A DNA stretch of 50,778 nt from Nitrospira sp. SG-bin1 (GTDB lineage Bacteria; Nitrospirota; Nitrospiria; Nitrospirales; Nitrospiraceae), in assembly GCA_002083365.1 (NCBI GenBank), contig LVWS01000012.1, positions 1-50,778 on the forward strand, in the 5' to 3' direction. The notes beneath the pieces were generated by a model, which ran no database searches, was not told where the DNA came from, and saw only the letters and a program-made list of their open reading frames with translations. Of the stretch, positions 25,550 to 34,808 are shown piece by piece (the stretch's first letter is position 1; every line of letters starts with the position of its first letter). Made by a program: the position numbers and the translations under genes.

Positions 25550-27274
25550 GTGTCTCAAGGACTCGTACAAGAGAGGGTAACAACGGCCCTACTCGGTGCC
25601 CTCAACGGAGCGAGGGAAAAAGGGCAGTTGAAGACGACCGCGTGGCCCACACTGAGCCTTGATGCACCCAAACGACCCGAATGGGGAGACCTCGCTTCCA
25701 CGGTCGCGATGTCCTTGGCCTCCTCTGAACACAAGGCCCCTCACGATATCGCGCAAATCATCGTGGAAAACCTATCCCAGAACGAACAGCTGTTTGATCG
25801 TATTGAGATCGTCCGTCCCGGTTTTTTGAATCTTACGGTAAAACCGGCTCTTTGGCAGGAGGTTCTCCGTGAAATCGAATCACAAGGGGCTCGTTATGGT
25901 CGGGCAGCTGGCGGGGCCGGCCGGCAAGTATTGGTGGAGTATGTGAGCGCCAATCCGACCGGTCCCTTGCATGTCGGTCATGGCAGGGGGGCGGCGGTTG
26001 GGCAGGCAGTTGTTCGGTTGCTAAATGCAGTCGGATACGATGCCGTGGGCGAATATTATATCAACGACGCGGGCCGCCAGATGAAATTGTTGGGCGCGTC
26101 CGTATATGCTCGTTACCAAGAGTTGTCAGGGCGGACCGTCCAGTTTCCCGAGGATGGCTATCATGGCTCGTACATTACGTCGGTAGCACGAGAGATCAAG
26201 GAGCAACTCGACGGCGTTCCCAGTGAACTGACTTCTGCCGACCTTGAGACTCGCTGCCGCTCTCTTGCCTACCAGAAACTGTTGGGACAGATCCGTGATG
26301 ACCTTCAGTTATTTGGCATTGAGATCCAATCTTGGTTCAGCGAAGCGTCGCTTCTTGAATCTAAAGCCATCGAACGTGCCCTGGATGAATTGAAAGCCCG
26401 TGAACTCCTGTTTCAACAGGACGGTGCCTGGTGGTTCCGTGCGTCCCTGTATGGCGATGAAAAAGACCGTGTCGTTCAGAAACAGGACGGGGAATATACG
26501 TATCTCGCGTCCGATATCGCCTACCATCACGACAAGCTGAGGCGTGGCTACGATCTGCTGATTGATGTTTTCGGTGCCGACCACCATGGGTATATCCCGC
26601 GCATGGAAGCCGTTATGCAGGCCTATGGGCATCCCAAAGATCGTTTGCGAGTCGTGCTCGTCCAGTTGGTCAAGCTGCTGCGGGACGGAGTCGAAGTGAA
26701 GATGTCCAAGCGGACCGGGGAATTCATTACCATGCGGGAAGTCATCGAAGAGGTTGGAGCCGATGCGGCCAAGTTCTATTTCCTCATGCGGGATCCCAAG
26801 ACGCATCTGGAGTTCGATCTGGAGTTGGCGAAGCAACGGTCCGCCGACAATCCGGTCTACTACGTTCAATATGCCCATGCGAGAATTTGCAGCCTGTGGC
26901 GCGTGGCCTCCGCCAGAGGGATCGCCCGGCCGTCTGCAGAGGAGACGGACCTCGCGGTGTTGACGGATCCCGATGAATTGGGACTGATCAAGAAGCTGTC
27001 CTCCTACCCCGAAGTCATTCAGGCGAGTGCCCTGGCCTTTGAACCGCATCGTGTGACGTATTATCTCCAGCAATTGGCAGCGCTGCTCCATACGTTCTAC
27101 AACAAACACCGAATTTTGCCTCCTGAAACCGATTCAGGACTCGATGAGTCGGCATCCACCGACGTACTTACGCCGAAGCGGACCGCGGCGAGACTGGTCT
27201 TGATGGGAGCAGTCCAACAAGTTCTCAGAAACGGACTCGATGTCCTCGGTCTCTCGGCGCCTGAGCACATGTGA
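25550..27274 (+). CDS. argS: Arginyl-tRNA synthetase
   Basis: The 574-residue class I synthetase starts at GTG 25550. It has the additional N-terminal Add-1 domain (residues 1-105) and the HIGH motif as HVGHG within VSANPTGPLHVGHGRGAAVGQAVVRLL. The KMSKR-like motif is VKMSKRTGEF near residue 385. A C-terminal anticodon-binding helical domain has the typical YYLQQLAALLHTFYNKHRIL, and the protein ends GLDVLGLSAPEHM. It charges tRNA-Arg. The stop is 7 bases before the tgt ATG, forming an argS-tgt-yajC-secD-secF series. Confidence 0.97.
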   Translation: MSQGLVQERVTTALLGALNGAREKGQLKTTAWPTLSLDAPKRPEWGDLASTVAMSLASSEHKAPHDIAQIIVENLSQNEQLFDRIEIVRPGFLNLTVKPALWQEVLREIESQGARYGRAAGGAGRQVLVEYVSANPTGPLHVGHGRGAAVGQAVVRLLNAVGYDAVGEYYINDAGRQMKLLGASVYARYQELSGRTVQFPEDGYHGSYITSVAREIKEQLDGVPSELTSADLETRCRSLAYQKLLGQIRDDLQLFGIEIQSWFSEASLLESKAIERALDELKARELLFQQDGAWWFRASLYGDEKDRVVQKQDGEYTYLASDIAYHHDKLRRGYDLLIDVFGADHHGYIPRMEAVMQAYGHPKDRLRVVLVQLVKLLRDGVEVKMSKRTGEFITMREVIEEVGADAAKFYFLMRDPKTHLEFDLELAKQRSADNPVYYVQYAHARICSLWRVASARGIARPSAEETDLAVLTDPDELGLIKKLSSYPEVIQASALAFEPHRVTYYLQQLAALLHTFYNKHRILPPETDSGLDESASTDVLTPKRTAARLVLMGAVQQVLRNGLDVLGLSAPEHM

Positions 27275-27281
27275 CGAGTCG

Positions 27282-28469
27282 ATGCCAACGATGCTGATGC
27301 AATACCAAGCCCTACAATCGGACCGACACTCCAAAGGCCGTATCGGTCTCCTCACGACCGGCCATGCAGAAATCGAGACACCGGCCTTCATGCCGGTAGG
27401 CTCGTTGGGACCGGTCAAAGGGCTCGAACCGGAGGACCTGCAGAATCTGGGATTTCGACTCATCCTTAATAATGCCTATCATCTATATTTGCGCCCTGGT
27501 CACAAGATCGTGGGCGACATGGGGGGGCTTCATGCCTTTACCGGCTGGCCGGGAGCGATCCTTACCGACAGCGGCGGATTTCAGATCTTCAGTTTAGCGA
27601 AATTGAGCAAGGTCACCGACGAAGGCGTCACGTTTCAATCCCACATCGATGGATCGACGCACGTCGTTACGCCGGAAAAAGCGATCGAAATCGAGGAGGC
27701 CTTAGGTGCCGATATCATCATGACGCTCGATCAGTGTGTGGCATTGCCTGCCGATCGTCAGACCGTCCAAGCCAGCGTGCATCGCACCACATTGTGGGCG
27801 GAACGTTGCCAAGCGCAGCGTCGAAGAACGGATCAGGCTGTGTTTGGCATCGTCCAGGGGGGCTTGGAAGCGGACTTGCGCGTCGAGTCGGCGAAGGCGT
27901 TAGTGAGACTCGGGTTCGACGGCTATGCAATCGGCGGATTGTCGGTCGGAGAAGGCAAGACCGAGATGTATGCGATGCTTGACGTGACGGTTCCGGAGTT
28001 GCCGGAGAAAAAGCCCCGGTATCTTATGGGGGTCGGACATCCGGAGGATCTGCTGGAAGGGGTCGCTCGGGGAATCGATCTCTTCGATTGTGTTGTGCCT
28101 TCGCGCCACGGCAGAACAGGCTCTCTCTTCACGACCACCGGTCGGATGATCATCAAGCAGGCACAGTATGCTCAAGATGAACGGCCGATTGATCCCGATT
28201 GTGCATGTCCGGTATGTCGTCGATACTCACGTGCTTATTTGCATCACTTGTTCATGGTCAAGGAAATGTTGGGATCGCGGCTCAATACCATTCATAACCT
28301 ATGGTATTTTTCCGATTTCATGCGTCGGATACGAGAAGCGTTGGCACAGGGAACGTTTCCTGAGTTTCGGGAGGCGTTTTATCGCACGCATCATCGACAA
28401 GCGGTGATGGCCGGTTTAGCGGGGTGTGAAGACCCGCACGGAGAATTGTTTGGGAACAGTCACATATAG
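27282..28469 (+). CDS. tgt: Queuine/preQ1 tRNA-ribosyltransferase
   Basis: The product of about 395 residues matches bacterial TGT: IETPAFMPVGSLGPVKGL, NAYHLYLRPG, the catalytic LTDSGGFQIFSLA, GGLEADLR, the RYLMGVGHPEDLLEGVARGIDLFDCVVPSR nucleophile/recognition block, and a zinc site with CPVCRRYSRAYLHHL. It exchanges guanine-34 for preQ1 in tRNAs with GUN anticodons. ATG 27282 is taken as start because the earlier in-frame ATG at 27240 lies inside argS; ATG 27291 or 27297 are also possible. A tgt-yajC-secD-secF order is common in bacteria. Confidence 0.96.
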   Translation: MPTMLMQYQALQSDRHSKGRIGLLTTGHAEIETPAFMPVGSLGPVKGLEPEDLQNLGFRLILNNAYHLYLRPGHKIVGDMGGLHAFTGWPGAILTDSGGFQIFSLAKLSKVTDEGVTFQSHIDGSTHVVTPEKAIEIEEALGADIIMTLDQCVALPADRQTVQASVHRTTLWAERCQAQRRRTDQAVFGIVQGGLEADLRVESAKALVRLGFDGYAIGGLSVGEGKTEMYAMLDVTVPELPEKKPRYLMGVGHPEDLLEGVARGIDLFDCVVPSRHGRTGSLFTTTGRMIIKQAQYAQDERPIDPDCACPVCRRYSRAYLHHLFMVKEMLGSRLNTIHNLWYFSDFMRRIREALAQGTFPEFREAFYRTHHRQAVMAGLAGCEDPHGELFGNSHI

Positions 28470-28486
28470 AAGAAGGGATTTGTTCG

Positions 28487-28837
28487 ATGTTGATGGAATC
28501 GATCGCATGGGCCGAGGGGACTGGCGGAGGCGGATCACCCGCCAGTGGAGGGGCGGGCGGAATCCTCTCGTTGATCCCGTTCCTCTTGATCTTCGTCATT
28601 TTCTATTTTCTTCTGATCCGGCCCCAACAGAAGAAACAAAAACAACAGCAGGCTTTGTTGGAGGCCTTGAAGAAGGGCGACAAGGTGATCACGACATCAG
28701 GAATTTGGGGCACCATCACCAATTTGGGAAAAGAAACCGTGACACTGCAGATCGCCGACAATACCAAGATCAAAATGCAGCGCGAGAATATCGCGCGGGT
28801 GCGCGGCGAAGAGGAAGACAAGGACAAAGACGCGTAG
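28487..28837 (+). CDS. yajC: Sec translocon accessory protein YajC
   Basis: The 116-residue product has a single membrane helix (LSLIPFLLIFVIFYFLLIRPQQKK) and the YajC signature: RPQQKKQKQQQALLEALKKGDKVITTSGIWGTI, then LQIADNTKIKMQRENIARV. A Gly-rich N-terminus (EGTGGGGSPASGGAGG) precedes the helix. It works with SecDF in the inner membrane. It lies between tgt and secD with short gaps, as in many genomes. Confidence 0.95.
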   Translation: MLMESIAWAEGTGGGGSPASGGAGGILSLIPFLLIFVIFYFLLIRPQQKKQKQQQALLEALKKGDKVITTSGIWGTITNLGKETVTLQIADNTKIKMQRENIARVRGEEEDKDKDA

Positions 28838-28866
28838 CTCACGCGGGATAAGGGGTCACAGACGAC

Positions 28867-30504
28867 ATGAAAAAGATAAGCGGGCGGCTCTGGTTATTGA
28901 CGCTGGTCATCGCGGCCTCGGTAGTGGCTTTTCTCCCGTCCTATCAGCCGCTGTATCAAGCGTTGCCCGGCTGGATGAAGGGCGTGCTTCCGAACAAGGG
29001 AATTACGCTGGGGTTGGACTTGCAAGGCGGTATCCATATGGTCTTGGAGGTGGATGAAGACCGTGCCGTGGAGATTGCGGTTGACCGTTCAGCCACCGCG
29101 CTGCAAGACCTCATCGCCGAGAAAAAGATCGCCGTCGACTTCGTCAAGCGAAGCGGGCACGATCAAATCATCATGCAGCTGCAAAATGCGGATGCCAAAG
29201 ATCCGGCTCAAAAGCTGATCGATACCTTTCCCCTTTTTGTCGAGAAGGAGTCGGCGGGGTCGACGAATGCGGTGGTGTGGGAGCTGCGTGAGTCGGAGAC
29301 CAAGCGAATCAAGGATTCCGCGATCAATCAGGCGCTGGAAACCATCCGGAACCGGATCGATCAATTCGGCGTCGCGGAGCCGATCGTTCAACGCCAAGGG
29401 TTGAAGCAAATCGTCGTGCAGCTGCCCGGTGTCAAGGATCCGAAACGTGCCAAGGACCTGATCAAGGAAACGGCGCTGCTGGAGTTCAAAATGTTGGATG
29501 AAGACCTCCACCTGGATCTCCCCGTGCGAATTCCAAAAGACAAAGAAGCCGAGGTGGTCCAGCAGTTTGCCGGCAAACTGCCTGAAGGAGACCAGATTTT
29601 ATTCGAACGAATGGTCGATAAGGACACGGGTGTGGAGTTTCGCGTTCCTTATGTCGTCAAGAAGCGAGTCATGTTGACCGGTGATGTGCTGAGTGACGCG
29701 CGGGTCGCCATCGGCCAATTCAACGATCCGTACGTCTCGATTACCTTTGATTCCAAAGGGGGGCAGGAATTCGACCGGATTACGGGCGAGAACGTCAAGA
29801 AGCGTATGGCCGTCGTGCTTGACAACACCATCTACTCGGCCCCGGTCATTCAAGAACGTATTTCAGGCGGGCGCGCGCAGATTACCGGAACGTTCACCAC
29901 GCAGGAGGCCAATGATTTGGCGATCGTGCTGCGGGCCGGTGCTCTCCCGGCGCCGCTGAAGATCGTGCAGGATCTTACGGTCGGTCCGTCCCTCGGCCAA
30001 GACTCCATCGACAAGGGCATCAGGGCCACTCTGTTCGCCGGGGCAATGGTGGTGATATTCATGATCGTGTATTACCGTCTGTCCGGGCTGATCGCGGACT
30101 TTGCCTTGATGCTCAATCTAGTGTGTCTGATGGGCGCGTTGTCGGCCTTGACCGCCACGTTGACCTTGCCGGGAATCGCGGGTATCGTGCTGACGATCGG
30201 AATGGGGGTCGATTCCAACGTCTTGATTTTCGAGCGCATCCGCGAAGAGCTGCGCGGCGGAAAGGCGCCTCGATCCGCCATCGATGCAGGGTATGACAAG
30301 GCGTTATTGACGATCATCGATTCTCACGTGACGACGCTGATTACGGGGGTGGCGCTGTTTCTTTTCGGGACCGGACCGATCAAGGGGTTTGCCGTGACGT
30401 TGTGTCTGGGTATTGCCATCAACCTGTTCACGGCGTTGGTCGGGACCAAAGTGATCTTCGATCTGTTGTATCATCGGCAAAAAGTGGAGGCGTTGAGTAT
30501 CTAA
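28867..30504 (+). CDS. secD: Protein translocase subunit SecD
   Basis: The 545-residue RND-family protein has an N-terminal helix, then the conserved GLDLQGGIHMVLEVD motif, and a large periplasmic P1 domain (residues 35-350) with RIDQFGVAEPIVQRQG and IVVQLPGVKDP. Five further helices carry the family blocks GALPAPLKIVQDLTVGPSLGQDSI and GMGVDSNVLIFERIREEL, with the Asp used in proton coupling. It drives late steps of Sec export using the proton gradient with SecF. It is followed by secF after about 60 bases. Confidence 0.97.
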   Translation: MKKISGRLWLLTLVIAASVVAFLPSYQPLYQALPGWMKGVLPNKGITLGLDLQGGIHMVLEVDEDRAVEIAVDRSATALQDLIAEKKIAVDFVKRSGHDQIIMQLQNADAKDPAQKLIDTFPLFVEKESAGSTNAVVWELRESETKRIKDSAINQALETIRNRIDQFGVAEPIVQRQGLKQIVVQLPGVKDPKRAKDLIKETALLEFKMLDEDLHLDLPVRIPKDKEAEVVQQFAGKLPEGDQILFERMVDKDTGVEFRVPYVVKKRVMLTGDVLSDARVAIGQFNDPYVSITFDSKGGQEFDRITGENVKKRMAVVLDNTIYSAPVIQERISGGRAQITGTFTTQEANDLAIVLRAGALPAPLKIVQDLTVGPSLGQDSIDKGIRATLFAGAMVVIFMIVYYRLSGLIADFALMLNLVCLMGALSALTATLTLPGIAGIVLTIGMGVDSNVLIFERIREELRGGKAPRSAIDAGYDKALLTIIDSHVTTLITGVALFLFGTGPIKGFAVTLCLGIAINLFTALVGTKVIFDLLYHRQKVEALSI

Positions 30505-30566
30505 CCATGAAGTCGTCGGCGATCAGCCTTCAGGAGCAGGCTCAGGGTTATCACAAGGGAGCGCGC

Positions 30567-31484
30567 ATGTTAGAGATTCTTGGCAAGACCAACATTGACT
30601 TCATGGGCAAGCGCAAGTTCGCGTTTCTCTTTTCCGGTGTGATGGTCTTGCTCGGACTCATCGCACTTGTCCAGATCGCGCGGGGTACCGCCAATCTGGG
30701 TATTGATTTTGCCGGAGGGACGGCTGTCCAGCTCAAGTTCGAGCAGCCGGTTCGGATCGATGAAGCCCGTAAGGCCTTGGAGACGAACGGCTTGAGTGAT
30801 GCGGAACTACAGGAATTCGGACAGGACAACAAACTCCTCATCCGGGTGAAGGCCTCCACGACGATCGAAGAGAAGATCGCGGAACGCGTGGTAGGGGTCT
30901 TCGCCAAGGAGTTCCCCGCCAATAAATTCGTGGTCGACTCCACCACGGAGATCGGACCGACCATCGGGAAGAAGCTTCAGGAGGATGCACTGGTTGCCAT
31001 CGTCATCTCATTTATCGGGATTATCCTCTACATCGCGGCACGATTCGAACTCCGGTTCGGCGTCGCCGCCGCCCTGGCCACGTTTCACGATGTCTTGGCC
31101 GTGGTCGGAGCCTTCTATATTTTGGATAAGGAGATCACGCTCCTGATCGTGACGGCGCTTTTGACGTTGGCAGGATATTCCTTGACCGATACGGTCGTGG
31201 TATTCGATCGGATCAGAGAAAATTTGAAATTGCGTCGTCGGGAGAGCGAGGAAGGGACGATCAACGCCGCCATTAACCAGGTGTTGAGCCGGACGATCGT
31301 CACCAGCCTGACCGTCGTGCTCGTCCTGATCCCCTTGACCCTGGCGGGAGGAGAAGTGTTGCACGATTTTTCACTTGCGCTCCTCTGGGGTGTCATTTTC
31401 GGCACCTATTCATCGGTCTTCGTTGCCAGCCCTCTCTTATTGTTGTGGCCGGGAGCCCCGGGTCGACTCTTGAAACGCAGCTGA
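30567..31484 (+). CDS. secF: Protein translocase subunit SecF
   Basis: The 305-residue product has the SecF pattern: N-terminal LGKTNIDFMGKRKFAFLFSG with a first helix, GIDFAGGTAVQLKF, a short periplasmic domain, VGPTIGKKL-type block EIGPTIGKKLQEDAL, the helix motif AGYSLTDTVVVFDRIREN and SRTIVTSLTVVLVLIPL. ATG 30567 is chosen because AAGGGAG lies eight bases upstream. An earlier ATG at 30507, just after the secD stop, has no ribosome site. It forms the SecDF complex with the preceding gene. Confidence 0.95.
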   Translation: MLEILGKTNIDFMGKRKFAFLFSGVMVLLGLIALVQIARGTANLGIDFAGGTAVQLKFEQPVRIDEARKALETNGLSDAELQEFGQDNKLLIRVKASTTIEEKIAERVVGVFAKEFPANKFVVDSTTEIGPTIGKKLQEDALVAIVISFIGIILYIAARFELRFGVAAALATFHDVLAVVGAFYILDKEITLLIVTALLTLAGYSLTDTVVVFDRIRENLKLRRRESEEGTINAAINQVLSRTIVTSLTVVLVLIPLTLAGGEVLHDFSLALLWGVIFGTYSSVFVASPLLLLWPGAPGRLLKRS

Positions 31485-31594
31485 AGCGAATGGTGGAATA
31501 GAAGATCGCATCGTCCGTCTGTTCCGTACTGTGGGCGGTGCGTGGTGAGACGGGTGCATCCCGAACGTCGACTTCCAACGCGAACGTGTTCTCG

Positions 31595-31615
31595 CGCGGA
31601 AGTATAATTTCCGCG
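31595..31615 (+). promoter_or_regulatory. Inverted repeat enclosing a TATAAT box upstream of the sensor kinase
   Basis: CGCGGAA (31595-31601) and TTCCGCG (31609-31615) form a perfect inverted repeat whose 7-base centre is GTATAAT. The TATAAT can serve as a -10 box 23 bases before the kinase ATG at 31632. No good -35 hexamer is visible at 17 bases, which is compatible with an activated or repressed promoter. The palindrome could be an operator, or a short hairpin in the secF 3' region. Confidence 0.45.
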
Positions 31616-31631
31616 TCTCTGTGGTATAGCC

Positions 31632-34600
31632 ATGACACTCTGGAGCCGGTCTCACAGTCTCCAGCAGAAGATCATCGCGGCGATCGTGATGGTCGGTCTC
31701 CTGCCGCTGGCCCTTCTGCTCGCCCTCATCTATGTCGAAGAACGACGCGCCTTGCGGGAGTCGACGGGGACGAATTTCAAAGAAGTGGCCGTCGAGGCCG
31801 CCCGTCGAATCGAGATGCACATTACGCGCGGCATGAACGAGGCCCAACAACTCGCGACTGCGCCCTTCCTTCGTACCGCCGTCTCCGAGGCCAATCGAAC
31901 ATACGAGGGCAAAGACCCGCAGAGTATTTCGGACATTATCAAGGATTGGCAACAGCGATGGGGACAGCGCGATAAGCGAAGCGAATTTCCTCTCTTCGTC
32001 AACCGCATCGTCACGAACTATTTGATCCGATGGCACGAAATTCGAAAGTCGGACTACGTCGGCATCTTGGTAACTGATGGACAGGGGGCGTTGGTGGTCA
32101 GCTCGATTCCCCAAGTCGAATATTCCTATGCCAAAACCGCCTGGTGGCAGGCCGTCCTGAAAGGCGGTCAGCGGCCTTACGTGAGCGACATTTCCTTCGA
32201 TCCGGCGTTTGGAACTCATGTGGTCGTCGTGGCGGCCCCGATCCTGGACGATCAGCGGCGGACTGTGATCGGAGCCGTGACGATCCTGCTTCGGCGTGAC
32301 ACATTGTTCCAGTCCATCGCCGAGGGTTCGTTCGGCGCAACGGGCCATGCCATGTTGTTCGCCTCGGACGGGAGCGTGGTGATTTGTCCGGTCCTTGCAC
32401 CGGAGGCCCATTCCATCGATGCCGAATTGATCGGTACGCTGGGGACTCCGAAACCGGGATGGGCGATGGCCACGGACGACTCGCACGGAAACAAACAGGC
32501 GCTGGTCGGGTTTGCCCCGGTGAGATTCGCCGATCAGCTTGCGGCGGGTAGTCTGGGAGGGAAACGGTGGGTTGCCCTGGTACGTCAGGATGCCGCGGAA
32601 ACGTTTGCTCCGTTGGGCGAACTGATGACCAAGATGGTGTTGTTCGGTTCGGTCATGCTGTTGGGGCTCGGGGGCATCGGAGTCGTCGTGGCTCGCCGGA
32701 TTGCACGGCCGATTCGACTGTTGCACGAGGGTGTGCAGCAGATTGGGAGCGGTCGTTTGGAACAGCGGGTGGAATTCAAGACAGGCGATGAAATAGAGGG
32801 ATTGGCGCATGCCTTCAATCAAATGGCATCGAATCTGCAACGTTCGTTTGGACAGCTGGAACGGCGGATGACCGAGGTACGGCAACTGGAGGAAAAATAT
32901 CGAGATTTGATCGAACATGCTCCTGAGATGATTTGCCAGCTCGATCGGAGCGGTCGACTGGTGCACGTCAACAAAACCGGTCTCGACAAACTCGGCTATA
33001 CCCTCGACGAGATGCTCGGCATGAAACTGTGGGATTTGGTTCGCGACGGACAGGCATTGAACGTATTGCACTTTCTGGAACGGCTGGTCTCGCACGGGCA
33101 GAGCTCGATGGAAACCGCGCTCTTGGCCAAAGATGGTCGATTGATGGATGTGGAGGTTCACGGGACCGCGCTGTTTGATCAAGAACGAGGCGGACTGATT
33201 CATTCCCGTGCCTTTGTCCGAGACGTGACCGAACGGCGTCGGTTGGAGCAGGAGGTACAGCGGTACACCGTCGGGTTGGAACAGGCGGTGTCGGAACGAA
33301 CGCTGCAGCTCACGGTTTCTCAAGCCCGCTACAAGGCGTTGTTCGACTTCGTGGCCGATTCGGTGTTTATGGTGAGTCCAACCGGGGCCGTCGTGGCCGT
33401 GAATGAACGGGAACAACACGTACTGGGCTATGCCGAGCCGGAGATCGTCGGGAAAAACTTTCTTGACCTCGTCCCGGACGCGCACCGCCAGATTTTCACA
33501 ACGTGGTTGTACGTGGTCTCGGCGGAGCATCGGCAGGTCGCCACTCAAGAAATGACCGTGTACCATGCCGATGGCCGTGAGATTCCGGTGGAAATGGACT
33601 TGATCCGCGTCGGCGGGACCGAACAACTGCACGTCATGGTGCAGCTTCGCGATATTACCGATCGGAAGAAACTCGAGCGCCAATTGGAATCATACCGCGA
33701 GGATCTCGAGCTGAAAGTTCGGGAACGTACCAGGGAAATCGAGGAGACCAAGCAATACTTGGAAAATCTGCTCGAGAACGCCAACGACGTCATTTATACA
33801 TTGGATCTGGACCAACAGTTCACCTATGTCAACAGCAAGGTCAACGCCTGGGGGTATCGTAAGGATGATTTGATCGGGCGGCCGTATCTCTCCCTTTTGT
33901 CACGGCGCCATCGTGGACGGCGTCTCAAGAGCACCTTGGATATCGGAGCCAAGCAGGTGTACGAGGTCGAGGTTGTGACGCGATTGGGCGACGTGCGCGC
34001 CGTCATGGTCAGCGTGTCTCCGCTTCAAGGGGCCGATGGAGAGATCCTCGGAGTGCTTGGCATTGCCCGCGATATGACGGAGACCAAGAAGCTGGAGCGG
34101 CAGATTCGCAATGCGGAAAAACTGGCGTCTATCGGCCAGCTGGCGGCCGGAGTGGCCCATGAAATCAACAATCCGCTGGGCGGGATCCTCAACTGTCTCT
34201 ACAACCTTCGAAAAGGGCCGCTGTCTTCGGCACGCCAGGAAGAATACTGGGCTTCCATGGAACACGGTGTTCGGCGTGTCCAGAAGATCGTCCGGCAGTT
34301 GCTCGACTTTTCACAGCAGCATGAACCGGCCTTCAGCCCCGCCGATATCAATCGAATCGTCGACCAGGTACTGGGATTGACCACTCATCTTTTCGTGCCC
34401 AATAAGATTCGCTTGGAAACATTTCCAGCCGCGGGGTTGCCCAATGTGATGGTTGATCGGCACATGATCGAACAGGTCTTGATGAATCTGATCTTGAACG
34501 CCGTGCAGGCCATGAAAAGCGGTGGAGTGCTGACGATCAGGACATCCGCTGCCGAGGGGGTCTGCCGGGTCGAGGTGAAAGATACGGGATCCGGGATTCC

Positions 34601-34808
34601 GGCCTCGGTCCTTCCGCGGGTCTTCGATCCTTTCTTTACGACCAAAGGAGAGGGAGAGGGGACGGGGTTGGGGCTCTCGGTCAATCTTGGCATCGTGGAG
34701 CGTCACGGCGGAAAAATTTTGGTCGACAGTGAAGTCGGAAAAGGCACGACCTTCACGCTGTGCCTTCCCGTGTCGCGAGAACGCCTCTTGGCGGAGAAGG
34801 GAGCATGA
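31632..34808 (+). CDS. Membrane sensor histidine kinase with Cache-like sensor, HAMP and three PAS domains
   Basis: The 1058-residue kinase begins with a helix (IIAAIVMVGLLPLALLLALIYV). A periplasmic Cache-type domain spans about residues 36-330, then a second helix (MVLFGSVMLLGLGGIGVVV) and HAMP (about 355-410). PAS domains start near 425 (LIEHAPEMICQLDRSGR), 570 (LFDFVADSVFMVSP) and 715 (LLENANDVIYTLD), separated by predicted coiled coils. The HisKA box is QLAAGVAHEINNPLGG, with the phospho-His near 843. The ATPase has G1/G2 boxes DTGSGIP and GEGTGLGLS. Its stop overlaps the regulator start (ATGA). The signal sensed is unknown. Confidence 0.94.
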   Translation: MTLWSRSHSLQQKIIAAIVMVGLLPLALLLALIYVEERRALRESTGTNFKEVAVEAARRIEMHITRGMNEAQQLATAPFLRTAVSEANRTYEGKDPQSISDIIKDWQQRWGQRDKRSEFPLFVNRIVTNYLIRWHEIRKSDYVGILVTDGQGALVVSSIPQVEYSYAKTAWWQAVLKGGQRPYVSDISFDPAFGTHVVVVAAPILDDQRRTVIGAVTILLRRDTLFQSIAEGSFGATGHAMLFASDGSVVICPVLAPEAHSIDAELIGTLGTPKPGWAMATDDSHGNKQALVGFAPVRFADQLAAGSLGGKRWVALVRQDAAETFAPLGELMTKMVLFGSVMLLGLGGIGVVVARRIARPIRLLHEGVQQIGSGRLEQRVEFKTGDEIEGLAHAFNQMASNLQRSFGQLERRMTEVRQLEEKYRDLIEHAPEMICQLDRSGRLVHVNKTGLDKLGYTLDEMLGMKLWDLVRDGQALNVLHFLERLVSHGQSSMETALLAKDGRLMDVEVHGTALFDQERGGLIHSRAFVRDVTERRRLEQEVQRYTVGLEQAVSERTLQLTVSQARYKALFDFVADSVFMVSPTGAVVAVNEREQHVLGYAEPEIVGKNFLDLVPDAHRQIFTTWLYVVSAEHRQVATQEMTVYHADGREIPVEMDLIRVGGTEQLHVMVQLRDITDRKKLERQLESYREDLELKVRERTREIEETKQYLENLLENANDVIYTLDLDQQFTYVNSKVNAWGYRKDDLIGRPYLSLLSRRHRGRRLKSTLDIGAKQVYEVEVVTRLGDVRAVMVSVSPLQGADGEILGVLGIARDMTETKKLERQIRNAEKLASIGQLAAGVAHEINNPLGGILNCLYNLRKGPLSSARQEEYWASMEHGVRRVQKIVRQLLDFSQQHEPAFSPADINRIVDQVLGLTTHLFVPNKIRLETFPAAGLPNVMVDRHMIEQVLMNLILNAVQAMKSGGVLTIRTSAAEGVCRVEVKDTGSGIPASVLPRVFDPFFTTKGEGEGTGLGLSVNLGIVERHGGKILVDSEVGKGTTFTLCLPVSRERLLAEKGA

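Noticed and set aside
31437..33683. A 748-codon open frame on the minus strand opposite the sensor kinase
   Set aside because: It lies wholly antisense to a gene with clear Cache, HAMP, PAS and kinase domains. Its translation is rich in His/Arg/Gln with no recognisable domain, which is typical of a mirror frame in GC-rich coding DNA.
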